A stretch of 5,671 nt of DNA, taken from an uncultured Halioglobus sp. GTDB lineage: Bacteria > Pseudomonadota > Gammaproteobacteria > Pseudomonadales > Halieaceae. The position numbers and the translations under genes were made by a program. The notes under the pieces are model-generated. The model was not told the origin of the DNA. It searched no databases and saw only the letters and a list, made by a program, of their open reading frames with translations. Shown piece after piece: positions 1 to 5,671 of this stretch (the stretch's first letter is position 1; each line of letters opens with the position of its first letter). The stretch covers positions 1-5,671 of the forward strand of contig CAJQQW010000429.1 in the NCBI GenBank assembly GCA_905480565.1, written 5' to 3'.

Positions 1-1
1 T

Positions 2-1048
2 TTTTGTTCGCTGGACCCCCAGGATATTCTGCAAGGGAGTGACGATTATGCTGCGATTTTCTTGATAGTCGATGGAATGTTGACTCAGCTGGTGTGCCAG
101 TACTTTTTTTCAACAGTAGCTGAGCGCAAGCCGAGTCGCCGGCCTGTCATCATTACCGGTTTCGTTGGGGTCGGTCTTTTTGATGTGTATATCGGCTATC
201 AGCGCAGATTGGTTTCCGATGTGCTTTTTCTTAACGCAGAAAAGGATCTGGAAGATTGTCAGGACGTCTGCAGGGCACTAGGCGTAAATCATGGTGGACT
301 TGTGGTCTCGGGTCTGCCTTTTCTCGGGGCCATTGATGCCCGGCCGCAATACGAGCCCGTTAAAACAGTGTTGTTTGCTGGCCAGCCCGATGTTCCCGGG
401 AGAGTTATTGAAAGGGTGTATATGCTCGAGCGAATGCTTGAGTACGCGACAAATTTTCCCGACAGGAAAGTCTACTTTAAGCCCCGCCACAAGCCCGGCG
501 AAAAGACGCTACATCCAACGCGATACCACTATGAAGTACTGTTGGCCTCTTTTCTTAAGAATCGGAGTATTCCTCGGAATTTCGAATTTGTGTATGGTCC
601 CATTGGAGATCTACTGAATGATACTCAGCTCTTCATAACGGTTTCTTCTACAGCCGTTTTCGAGGCGTTGGAATATGGTTGCCGGGTCGCGCTTTTGAGT
701 GACCTTGGTATTACTGAAAACTTCGGAAACGAGTACTTCATGGGAAGCGGCATGCTTTGTCACTCTGAGAAGCTTCTCAATGATGATTTCAGCTGCGTGA
801 ACTGGGACTGGCTGCATTCGCATATGGCACTGGACGGGCTTGGACCCGAGCGAGTATATGCGGCAACCGTGCGCGCGATTGAGAATAATTCGACCAGTTG
901 CGCGGTGCCTTATAGCCTTGAGAATCTGCAGCGACATATTGCAACCCGTATCGATGTTGAGTCTAGGAACGTGAAAGATGTTCGGTCACCGTTGGCTTAT
1001 ACTCGCTTTTATTTGACAAGGCTCCTGATGGAGAAGAGGTTATTATAG
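2..1048 (+). CDS. Putative glycosyltransferase, DUF6716-like, 5' end outside window
   Basis: The frame is open from the left edge: 20 codons precede the TTG at 62, so the true start lies upstream and 348 residues are visible. I see no reason to start at 62. Numbering the visible fragment from base 2, there is an N-terminal-domain stretch PVIITGF (48-54). An AGQPDVPG stretch follows (126-133), then a basic YFKPRHK segment (158-164), and FITVSSTAVFEAL (211-223) followed by GNEYFMGSG (242-250). The order 'TG-F-G... QPD... KPR... VSSTA.EAL.G... F.GSG' is what I recall from DUF6716, a putative GT-B glycosyltransferase family often found beside sialic-acid or polysialyltransferase genes. Family placement is from memory of motifs. 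Donor and acceptor are unknown. There is no signal peptide or obvious membrane helix in the visible part, so it is probably cytoplasmic. It lies 9 bp before the next gene and is likely co-transcribed with it. Confidence 0.72.
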   Translation, partial: FCSLDPQDILQGSDDYAAIFLIVDGMLTQLVCQYFFSTVAERKPSRRPVIITGFVGVGLFDVYIGYQRRLVSDVLFLNAEKDLEDCQDVCRALGVNHGGLVVSGLPFLGAIDARPQYEPVKTVLFAGQPDVPGRVIERVYMLERMLEYATNFPDRKVYFKPRHKPGEKTLHPTRYHYEVLLASFLKNRSIPRNFEFVYGPIGDLLNDTQLFITVSSTAVFEALEYGCRVALLSDLGITENFGNEYFMGSGMLCHSEKLLNDDFSCVNWDWLHSHMALDGLGPERVYAATVRAIENNSTSCAVPYSLENLQRHIATRIDVESRNVKDVRSPLAYTRFYLTRLLMEKRLL

Positions 1049-1057
1049 ACCGTCGTG

Positions 1058-2074
1058 ATGAATGATTGTTTGCTAGATTCTAGGTATGACGACGATCAGG
1101 CGTCAACCTATGTACTGAATGATATCCAGACTCGAGCGAGAGATGCTGTTATTCGCAAGATGGAGTCCGGCGCCTATCGCCTCGAGATATACCCCTGTGC
1201 TACCTGCGGTGGCGATTCGTTTGATATAGTCGCCAAGAAGGACCGCTATGGGCTGCCATTGTCAGCGGCAGTGTGTACCTCGTGCGGATTGTTGCAGACC
1301 AATCCGAGAATGGATACGCAGTCTTGCAAGGAGTTCTATGAGCAGGAATACCGGCCACTTTACGTAGGGAAGCCCGGTCCGGATGATCAGTTCTTCAATG
1401 GTCAGATTTTGCAGGGAGAAAGAATAGAGTCCTTCCTGGAATCGAATATGATTCTAGACTGGCGGGGCTTGAGGGTTCTCGAGGTCGGTTGTGGAGCCGG
1501 TGGAATTCTCTCTCACTTTAAATCCCTTGGTGCAACCGTGAAGGGCTGCGACCTGGGCCCCGAGTACCTGGAGTATGGCAGGGAGCATCATGTTCTGGAT
1601 TTGCAGAAGGGTCCGATCAATGGTGTTGACCATGATGCACCATATGACCTGATAATATACTCGCACGTCTTCGAACATGTGCTCGATCCTCTCGCAGAAC
1701 TAGAGGAGGTGAAAAAGCTGTTGGCTCCACAAGGCCGATTGTTTCTGGAGGTTCCCGGGATACACAATATCCGAAACAATTATCGTTGCGATTTCCTGCG
1801 TTTGCTCCAGAATGCCCATGTCTTCCACTTCACACTTTCGAGCTTGAACCATCTCTTGCGACGAGGTGGTTTTCAACTAGTTGCCGGTACGGAGTATGTT
1901 CAGGCGATATACCGGCATGCACCTGATGAGCCTTTTTCAGCACAGAGTGATTACGCTGCCGTGATGGCCGGTCTGAAGAAATACGAGCGGCTGAGGCCGG
2001 TGAGCCGGTACCTACCGGGCAATATTATGCGCGTGATCAGATTGAACCTTAAAAGGCTGACCGGCGCCAGTTGA
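1058..2074 (+). CDS. Class I SAM-dependent methyltransferase with N-terminal Cys4 motif
   Basis: Protein of 338 residues, likely a sugar or glycan methyltransferase. Two CxxC pairs, CATC (47-50) and CTSC (73-76), form a rubredoxin-like or zinc-ribbon-like segment, followed by GLLQTNPR, the usual lead-in of this architecture. The Rossmann methyltransferase domain then starts with SAM motif I VLEVGCGAGG (140-149). It continues with the acidic residue D165 at the end of strand 2, DLIIYSHVFEHV (197-208) and GRLFLEVPG (226-234). A C-terminal stretch of about 100 residues probably covers the acceptor site. I chose ATG 1058 over the overlapping GTG 1055. There is no well-placed Shine-Dalgarno: GAGG at 1036-1039 is too far away, so translation may depend on coupling to the gene 9 bp upstream. 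The catalytic class is secure, the substrate is not; sugar C- or O-methylation is an inference from context. Confidence 0.85.
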   Translation: MNDCLLDSRYDDDQASTYVLNDIQTRARDAVIRKMESGAYRLEIYPCATCGGDSFDIVAKKDRYGLPLSAAVCTSCGLLQTNPRMDTQSCKEFYEQEYRPLYVGKPGPDDQFFNGQILQGERIESFLESNMILDWRGLRVLEVGCGAGGILSHFKSLGATVKGCDLGPEYLEYGREHHVLDLQKGPINGVDHDAPYDLIIYSHVFEHVLDPLAELEEVKKLLAPQGRLFLEVPGIHNIRNNYRCDFLRLLQNAHVFHFTLSSLNHLLRRGGFQLVAGTEYVQAIYRHAPDEPFSAQSDYAAVMAGLKKYERLRPVSRYLPGNIMRVIRLNLKRLTGAS

Positions 2075-2080
2075 TCGAGC

Positions 2081-2782
2081 TCAGGGGTTGGCAATTCGCG
2101 TGGCCACTTTCAAAAAATTGTCGTGCCGGGTGCCGACTGAGCATACCGCCAGAATTTCATAGCTCAGGGACCTCTGTTTGAGGAAGCGGATAAAGGCCTG
2201 GTACTCGTGAAGATAGAAGCCCTCGTAATTGCACAATTCGTCAAACAGGATAACGGTTCCCTGATTTATGTAGGGTCCGAGGTTGTCCAGTATGCATGCC
2301 GCACTCTCGTAGATATCGGTGTCAATGTGAATGAAAGCGGCTTGCTGCAAATCGCGCTCTTCAATGAAGCGAGGAAGGGTGTCGGATATCCAGCCTTGAT
2401 GCAGTGTCACGTTGTCTTCGACGGGGGGTAGCTGGCCGCCCCGATCGAAAGTGCCTTCGTCACGGTATTTCTTCCACACACCCTCCCCGGCGGGAAGGCC
2501 TTCGAAGCTGTCAAACCCGTGAATATTCCTGCCTAGTTCCCGGGCGAAAAAATTTATGGATGTACCCTGGAAGACGCCGAATTCATAGTATTCTCCCAGG
2601 GACGGGTCCACCTGTGCAGCCGTGAAGCGCCAGAAATGCTCGATATTACGGGTCACGTAGGCCGCGTCATTGTGCACTTTTTCAGTGATTTTGGTGGTAG
2701 CTAGTTCGTCGAGCTTTTCAAAGAAATGCCGGGGGCGTACGTGGTCTCTGATAAGATTCAGAAAAGCGCCAATTTTTTTCAT
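2081..2782 (-). CDS. TylF/MycF-type O-methyltransferase
   Basis: Protein of 233 residues, about the usual length for TylF-like enzymes (macrocin O-methyltransferase family), which use SAM and a divalent metal to methylate sugar hydroxyls. SAM-binding motif EFGVFQGTS is at 67-75 and the family signature HGFDSFEGLP at 88-97. FIHIDTDIYES (150-160) and VILFDEL (177-183) carry the acidic residues (D154, D156, D181) that by family analogy would hold the metal and catalytic base. HEYQAF follows at 192-197. The ATG at 2780-2782 has an AGGAG 13 bases upstream (+ strand 2796-2800), somewhat distant but acceptable. It is transcribed opposite to its neighbours and its stop lies 6 bp from the stop of the left methyltransferase. 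It could therefore be an independent cassette. A role in O-methylating a sugar of the surface glycan is inferred from context. Confidence 0.88.
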   Translation of the reverse strand: MKKIGAFLNLIRDHVRPRHFFEKLDELATTKITEKVHNDAAYVTRNIEHFWRFTAAQVDPSLGEYYEFGVFQGTSINFFARELGRNIHGFDSFEGLPAGEGVWKKYRDEGTFDRGGQLPPVEDNVTLHQGWISDTLPRFIEERDLQQAAFIHIDTDIYESAACILDNLGPYINQGTVILFDELCNYEGFYLHEYQAFIRFLKQRSLSYEILAVCSVGTRHDNFLKVATRIANP

Positions 2783-2817
2783 TAGGGTTATTCTGCTCCT
2801 GTGCCTTGCGCTGGGAT

Positions 2818-2846
2818 ATTATGCGCTAACGAAAAGTTGAATTAAA
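2818..2846 (-). promoter_or_regulatory. Possible sigma-70 promoter for the TylF-like gene
   Basis: Reading the - strand, CATAAT (2818-2823; 5 of 6 bases match TATAAT) lies 17 bp downstream of TTTAAT (2841-2846; 3 of 6 match TTGACA). The predicted transcript would start near 2811 and have a leader of about 28 nt containing the AGGAG site. The spacing is ideal but the -35 element is poor. The call rests on position more than on consensus strength. Confidence 0.3.
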
Positions 2847-2853
2847 CCGTTAG
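2826..2853. repeat. Short inverted repeat overlapping the putative promoter
   Basis: CTAACG (2826-2831) and CGTTAG (2848-2853) are perfect 6-bp inverted copies separated by 16 bp. They span the spacer and -35 region of the putative leftward promoter, so they could be an operator half-site pair. A 6-bp repeat can occur by chance in a window of this size, and there is no second copy nearby. Confidence 0.25.
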
Positions 2854-2924
2854 TCATTGCTTTCTCTGTGATTCGGCCCGGTGTCCATCTGTCGGTTACC
2901 TGCCGCCTCGCGTTTAAATTCTGA

Positions 2925-3377
2925 TATAGTCATGACGTACTGATCGGTGGGATCCGTTGTTTTCGCGATCAGTTTTGTGCACTGGAAGGAACGGATAGCC
3001 AAGATGAGCCCTATAAGAGGCTTCATCATGCACCGTATCCGCTGGTGTGCTGTGTGCTGGAGGAAATTGAGAGCAAGTATCGCGAGGTATTAGGGAAAAC
3101 GCGGAAGCACAAATTTCGTCATGTGGATGATCTCTCTCTGGAGACTTTAGTGCAGGCGTATTACTCAGTGGCTCATTCTCGCGGTGTGTTGCCGGATGTA
3201 CGCTGTCGCTGCATTGATATTGGTGACCCGCTTTGCATTTTTCTGATTCATCCTTTTTCGGCGTTGCGCAGAGGTGACTACACAACCCGTTGTACCAACG
3301 AGGGGATCGATATAGAGATATTGTTAGACCTGCGCGATAAAATAGTGCGAAGCCTTTTTCGACAAATATTTTCGTGA
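2925..3377 (+). pseudogene. Stealth-family sugar-phosphate transferase, C-terminal remnant (CR3-CR4)
   Basis: The frame is open from the codon after TGA 2922-2924 to TGA 3375-3377 (150 residues). It resembles the C-terminal half of Stealth proteins, which transfer hexose-1-phosphate or similar groups in capsule synthesis. Matching landmarks in order are HHAPYPL (nt 3024-3044, start of CR3), FRHVDDLS (3114-3137), a downstream YYSVAHSRGVLP, and DYTTRCTNEG ending at 3305 (CR4). The last is followed by a DIEILLDLRDKIVRSLF tail typical of the family's final helix. CR1 (the DxVYTWVDG type of motif) and CR2 are absent. Stealth proteins usually exceed 300 residues, so over half is lost. No ATG lies in frame before the CR3 landmark, only CTG 2940, CTG 2982 and GTG 3045. 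I therefore call it a 5'-truncated pseudogene. Family assignment is by motif recall. The preserved frame suggests truncation is fairly recent or that the remnant is still weakly constrained. Confidence 0.68.
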
Positions 3378-3405
3378 TATATCCGTAGGAGATTTCGAAT
3401 AATAC

Positions 3406-3800
3406 ATGGAGCACACCTTATATTTGGACCATTTGATGTGTTTCATGTCAGTCATTTACGTATATTGGAAAGGGCGGCCAGTCGCGGTCTCAGATTGGTC
3501 GTTGGCGTTTCCACTGACCAGTCAAGTATCGTAAAAAGAAGGCCGTCCACAGGAGTATACGCAAGTCGAGCGCTGCGAAATTATTGGAGCGCTGAGGTGA
3601 GTCTAAGAGGTATTTCTCGAAGAGTCTTCGGAATTAAAGAGGGACTAGATTCTGTGCTATAGAGCCACCACGCTGATGATGAGTGACGACTCGCTCGGCA
3701 AGTGCGATGAATTCGAGTCGATTTGCTAAGTAGTGTATCTGGCGAGGGCACAGGGCGGTTGGCCCGAGCGTCGCTCAAGAGGCATCAAAAACTTGCCAGC
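3406..3800 (+). pseudogene. Decayed TagD-like (glycerol-3-phosphate) cytidylyltransferase
   Basis: About 131 codons, the normal size of TagD-type nucleotidyltransferases, but broken. ATG 3406 follows AGGAG at 3387-3391. A one-base loss near 3421-3426 moves the sense into the frame reading GPFDVFHVSHLRILERA and then RLVVGVSTD (to about 3525). Near 3573-3576 the sense returns to the ATG's own frame with EIIGALR (3577-3597). It continues through EVFLEESSELKRD (3607-3645), SDDSLGKCDEF (3682-3714) and VVYLAR (3730-3747). Four stops interrupt this frame: TGA 3598, TAA 3604, TAG 3646 and TAA 3727. Active-site motifs are also damaged: HxGH reads HVSH, the usual GDDW reads SDDS, and the terminal RT..(I/V)S(S/T)T loop is unrecognisable. 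Intact relatives make CDP-glycerol or a similar activated alcohol for phosphopolymers. The neighbouring Stealth relic ends 28 bp upstream in the same direction, so the two were probably one operon. Sequencing error cannot explain this many lesions. The exact substrate of the ancestor (glycerol-P, another polyol-P, or an RfaE-like substrate) cannot be read now. Confidence 0.75.
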
Positions 3801-3950
3801 GAAAAGAAAAATATGACTTTTATCTGCGGCTGTGGTCAGTATATTTTTTATGGTATGCATCAGGTTTTAGCAAATGGCCTCACCGTTGCAAAAGGCTTGG
3901 TGGCATATTTGCCTGGGCACACTAACTGATAGGTTGTATAGAATATTCGA
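3801..3950 (+). other. Unassigned spacer, possible start of a further relic
   Basis: No recognisable gene. An ATG at 3813 opens a 38-residue frame ending at 3929 (starts MTFICGCGQY, ends YLPGHTN). A second frame, closed by TAA at 3923-3925, reads aromatic-rich residues such as DFYLRLWSVYFLWYASGF. Neither resembles a family I know, and one or both may be non-coding. It follows directly on the two + strand relics, so it may be the eroded 5' end of a third gene from the same lost operon. I found no convincing promoter or Shine-Dalgarno for the gene starting at 3951. Confidence 0.35.
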
Positions 3951-5048
3951 ATGAAATCTTACGGGCGAGTGCTCTGGCTGTGCAAGAGCAAATATATGAA
4001 TCATGACGTTATAGACGACCGTTACGGACGCCTTTTCGAGCTACCACATTGCCTGTCTCGTAGCACATCGGTGATGTCTTTTTGCCTAGATTACAGGTTA
4101 GAAAAGAAAGCGCCCATACCCGAAGACCTTGTGGGGTTTTGGTTTCGTCTTAATATACCGTTGAGTCTGTTTGTCGGCTGGTTCCTCGTGCTTTTCGCGA
4201 AGGCAAAAGAATTTAGGCCCGACTGTGTGATCGCGAGTTCCGATTGCGTGAGCGTGATTATTGGGCGGTTTATTGCATACCTTCTCGGAGCACGATTTTA
4301 TGCGGATCTTTACGATGATTACTCGACCTTCGGGTTGGCGAAAATCCCAGGTATGAAATGGTTGTATCAACGAGCACTTAGAAATGCTGACGGTATCTGC
4401 GCGGTCAGTGAGACATTAGGTAGCCATCTGAGGGAAAGCTTTCCGGCCAAGCCGGTGCTAGTGCTTGAGAGTACGATTGATGCCGCGACCTTCTATCCAC
4501 GTGACAAGAGCAGCAGTCTTAAGTTGCTTGGGTTGGATGGTTTTTGTGGCAAAAAGCTGGTGGGAGTGTGCGGGGGCCTAAATGCTTATCACGGGGTAAG
4601 CGTTGTCTTCGACGCTTTTGCTAAAATCTCTGAACTAGAGCCTGAGGTTTTGTTTGTGGTGGCAGGCAAGTTGGATGACGCTTTTCCCTTGCCGCAATTG
4701 CCCAATATTGAATATTTGGGCGTGCTGACCCATGAACAGATGCCTTATTTCTTCAGTGCGATAGACGTACAGGTGGTGGCTCTCTCCAATACTCGCTTCG
4801 GGTATTTCGCTTTCCCGCAGAAAGCCTATGAAGTTTTGGCCTGCGAGGTACCTGTGGCAGCGGCAGAGGTGGGTGCTCTGGCCCTGCTATTTGATGCCGT
4901 GCCGGAAGCCTTGTATGACCCTGATTCGTCTTCTAGTTTGGCCGCTACGGTCGTGCGGCAGTTACAGGCACCAAAAAACAATGTTGTTGATATTCCGACC
5001 TGGGAAAAACAGGCTTTGTCGTTGGGCCGGTTTATTAGCACTGTCTGA
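3951..5048 (+). CDS. GT4-like glycosyltransferase
   Basis: Protein of 365 residues with the two-domain GT-B layout of family 4 enzymes, which move a sugar from a nucleotide donor to a lipid-linked glycan at the cytoplasmic face. The N-terminal domain has a hydrophobic helix around 69-83, PDCVIASSD (90-98), and FYADLYDDYS (116-125). RNADGICAVSETL (144-156) is the usual 'AD.i.avS..l' segment before the linker. The C-terminal domain opens with LVGVCGGLNAYHGV (203-216), then VLFVVAGK (233-240), NIEYLGVL (252-259), and FPQKAYEVLACEVPVAA (288-304). E294 matches the second Glu of the E-x7-E donor motif. The first position is F286, as in the many GT4 proteins carrying 'P.K.fEyla'. ATG 3951 is the first start after in-frame TAG 3939-3941; no good Shine-Dalgarno is visible. 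It faces the next gene tail to tail across 86 bp. Sugar specificity cannot be inferred. Confidence 0.87.
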   Translation: MKSYGRVLWLCKSKYMNHDVIDDRYGRLFELPHCLSRSTSVMSFCLDYRLEKKAPIPEDLVGFWFRLNIPLSLFVGWFLVLFAKAKEFRPDCVIASSDCVSVIIGRFIAYLLGARFYADLYDDYSTFGLAKIPGMKWLYQRALRNADGICAVSETLGSHLRESFPAKPVLVLESTIDAATFYPRDKSSSLKLLGLDGFCGKKLVGVCGGLNAYHGVSVVFDAFAKISELEPEVLFVVAGKLDDAFPLPQLPNIEYLGVLTHEQMPYFFSAIDVQVVALSNTRFGYFAFPQKAYEVLACEVPVAAAEVGALALLFDAVPEALYDPDSSSSLAATVVRQLQAPKNNVVDIPTWEKQALSLGRFISTV

Positions 5049-5134
5049 GGGTTTTTTCCGAGGATGCTCCAGAAGGCATAAACTGCCGACCACACAGGCG
5101 CCATGATTAATCGCTCCTGGAAAGGGTTGTCTTG

Positions 5135-5671
5135 CTATGCGGTTGTCGTTCCGGAGGCCATTCGCAAAGTCTGGAAAAGAACGGAATATTTGCTGCTGAT
5201 TATGCTCCAGTCATAATGTTCCTGTACCCATGTGCGACCGGCGTTGCCAAGTGTAATGCGCAAATCCGCGTCACCCAGCAAATGATTTGCCGCATCTGCC
5301 AGTGCCTGCGGGGAACGCCCTTTCACAATGAGGCCTGTTGCGCCGTGTTGGATAATATCGGTAGCGCCCGGATAATCAGCGACGACGACGGCGCAGGCGC
5401 AGGCCAGAGCCTCCATAATAGATACCGGTGATCCCTCCTGGTCACCGCTGTCGGTGACCACTGAAGGGAATAGGGCGACGGCAGTGCCCTGCAAATAAGG
5501 GGGGATCTCCCAATTGGTCACGGCGCCCGTAAACGTAACATGGTCGGCAACAGAAAGTTCGTGGCAGAGGTCCCGTAGCGAGCGTTGCAGCGGACCGTCT
5601 CCGACGATAACCAGAGGGGTGCCGGGATGCTCCCGCAGTATTAGCGGTAGCGCTTTGATGAGGTACTCGAC
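5135..5671 (-). CDS. GT4 glycosyltransferase, C-terminal half, start outside window
   Basis: On the - strand the frame is open to the right edge, so 178 C-terminal residues are visible and the N-terminal domain lies beyond. The GTG at 5519-5521 is internal, not a start. Numbering the fragment from base 5671, PLVIVGDGPL (19-28) and VTFTGAV (45-51) are standard GT4 strand motifs. The donor-binding E-x7-E motif is complete, with E79 and E87 in EGSPVSIMEALACACAVVV (79-97). DYPGATDII follows at 99-107 and TGLIVKGRSPQALADA at 112-127. The protein closes with the family's usual terminal helix (WSIISSKYSVLF). The fold and class are secure. The donor sugar, acceptor and whether it retains configuration (expected for GT4) are family inference. 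No clear intrinsic terminator is visible in the 86 bp separating its stop from the GT4-like gene on the other strand. Confidence 0.9.
   Translation of the reverse strand, partial: VEYLIKALPLILREHPGTPLVIVGDGPLQRSLRDLCHELSVADHVTFTGAVTNWEIPPYLQGTAVALFPSVVTDSGDQEGSPVSIMEALACACAVVVADYPGATDIIQHGATGLIVKGRSPQALADAANHLLGDADLRITLGNAGRTWVQEHYDWSIISSKYSVLFQTLRMASGTTTA

Noticed and set aside
62..1048. TTG at 62 as the true start of the first gene
   Set aside because: The frame stays open to the left edge with plausible protein sequence, so the gene most likely starts outside the window.
2826..2853. Integron attC-like site
   Set aside because: The CTAAC/GTTAG arms recall attC cores, but there are no inner L/R boxes, no cassette array and no integrase.
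3004..3090. Short + strand frame from ATG 3004 preceded by a purine-rich stretch
   Set aside because: It ends after about 29 codons, has a basic, tryptophan-rich, low-plausibility translation, and is out of frame with the Stealth remnant that overlaps it.
2914..3414. 166-codon open frame on the - strand
   Set aside because: Its translation is rich in His, Ser, Pro and Cys without any family motif, and it is antisense to the Stealth remnant, whose + strand frame carries recognisable motifs.
3438..3662. Open frame of 74 codons on the + strand as a small intact gene
   Set aside because: Only its first part (to about 3530) matches a nucleotidyltransferase N-terminus. The match then moves to another frame, so the frame is a fragment of the pseudogene and not a gene of its own.
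5049..5134. Bidirectional terminator between the convergent glycosyltransferases
   Set aside because: There is a T-run at 5052-5057, but no GC-rich hairpin of useful length precedes it on either strand.
1..5671. A novel defence or mobile system
   Set aside because: No nuclease, helicase, toxin, reverse transcriptase, transposase or repeat array is visible. The intact genes all fit glycan synthesis.

Overview
The window looks like part of a surface-polysaccharide (O-antigen or capsule type) gene cluster from a Gram-negative bacterium. A marine or environmental gammaproteobacterium is my best guess from protein character and a base composition near 50% GC. That guess is weak, because no species-specific marker is present. 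I see no RNA genes, CRISPR arrays, insertion sequences or attachment sites.

Left block (2-2074, + strand): the 3' part of a putative glycosyltransferase resembling the DUF6716 family runs in from the left edge. It is followed after 9 bp by a SAM-dependent methyltransferase with an N-terminal Cys4 zinc-ribbon-like segment. The two are almost certainly co-transcribed. A TylF/MycF-type methyltransferase (2081-2782, - strand) converges on them, with only 6 bp between the stop codons.

Middle (2783-3950): about 1.17 kb with no intact gene, but it is not empty. Read on the + strand, it holds two adjacent relics in operon-like order. The first (2925-3377) is the C-terminal half of a Stealth-family sugar-phosphate transferase; its reading frame is still open but the CR1/CR2 half is missing. 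The second (about 3406-3800) is a full-length but heavily decayed nucleotidyltransferase of the TagD/glycerol-3-phosphate cytidylyltransferase type. It has two frameshifts, four in-frame stops and damaged active-site motifs. Together they suggest an ancestral locus that made a phosphodiester-linked (teichoic-acid-like) polymer and was later replaced. This is the most informative observation in the window, and it is missed if only intact reading frames are annotated. About 150 bp after the relics (3801-3950) could not be assigned.

Right block (3951-5671): an intact GT4-like glycosyltransferase on the + strand converges with the C-terminal half of a second, canonical GT4 glycosyltransferase on the - strand, which runs off the right edge. 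The strand switches (+,+,-,relics +,+,-) fit a mosaic locus built by repeated replacement. The intact genes would assemble and O-methylate a glycan on the cytoplasmic side of the inner membrane. Polymerase, flippase and nucleotide-sugar genes must lie outside the window.
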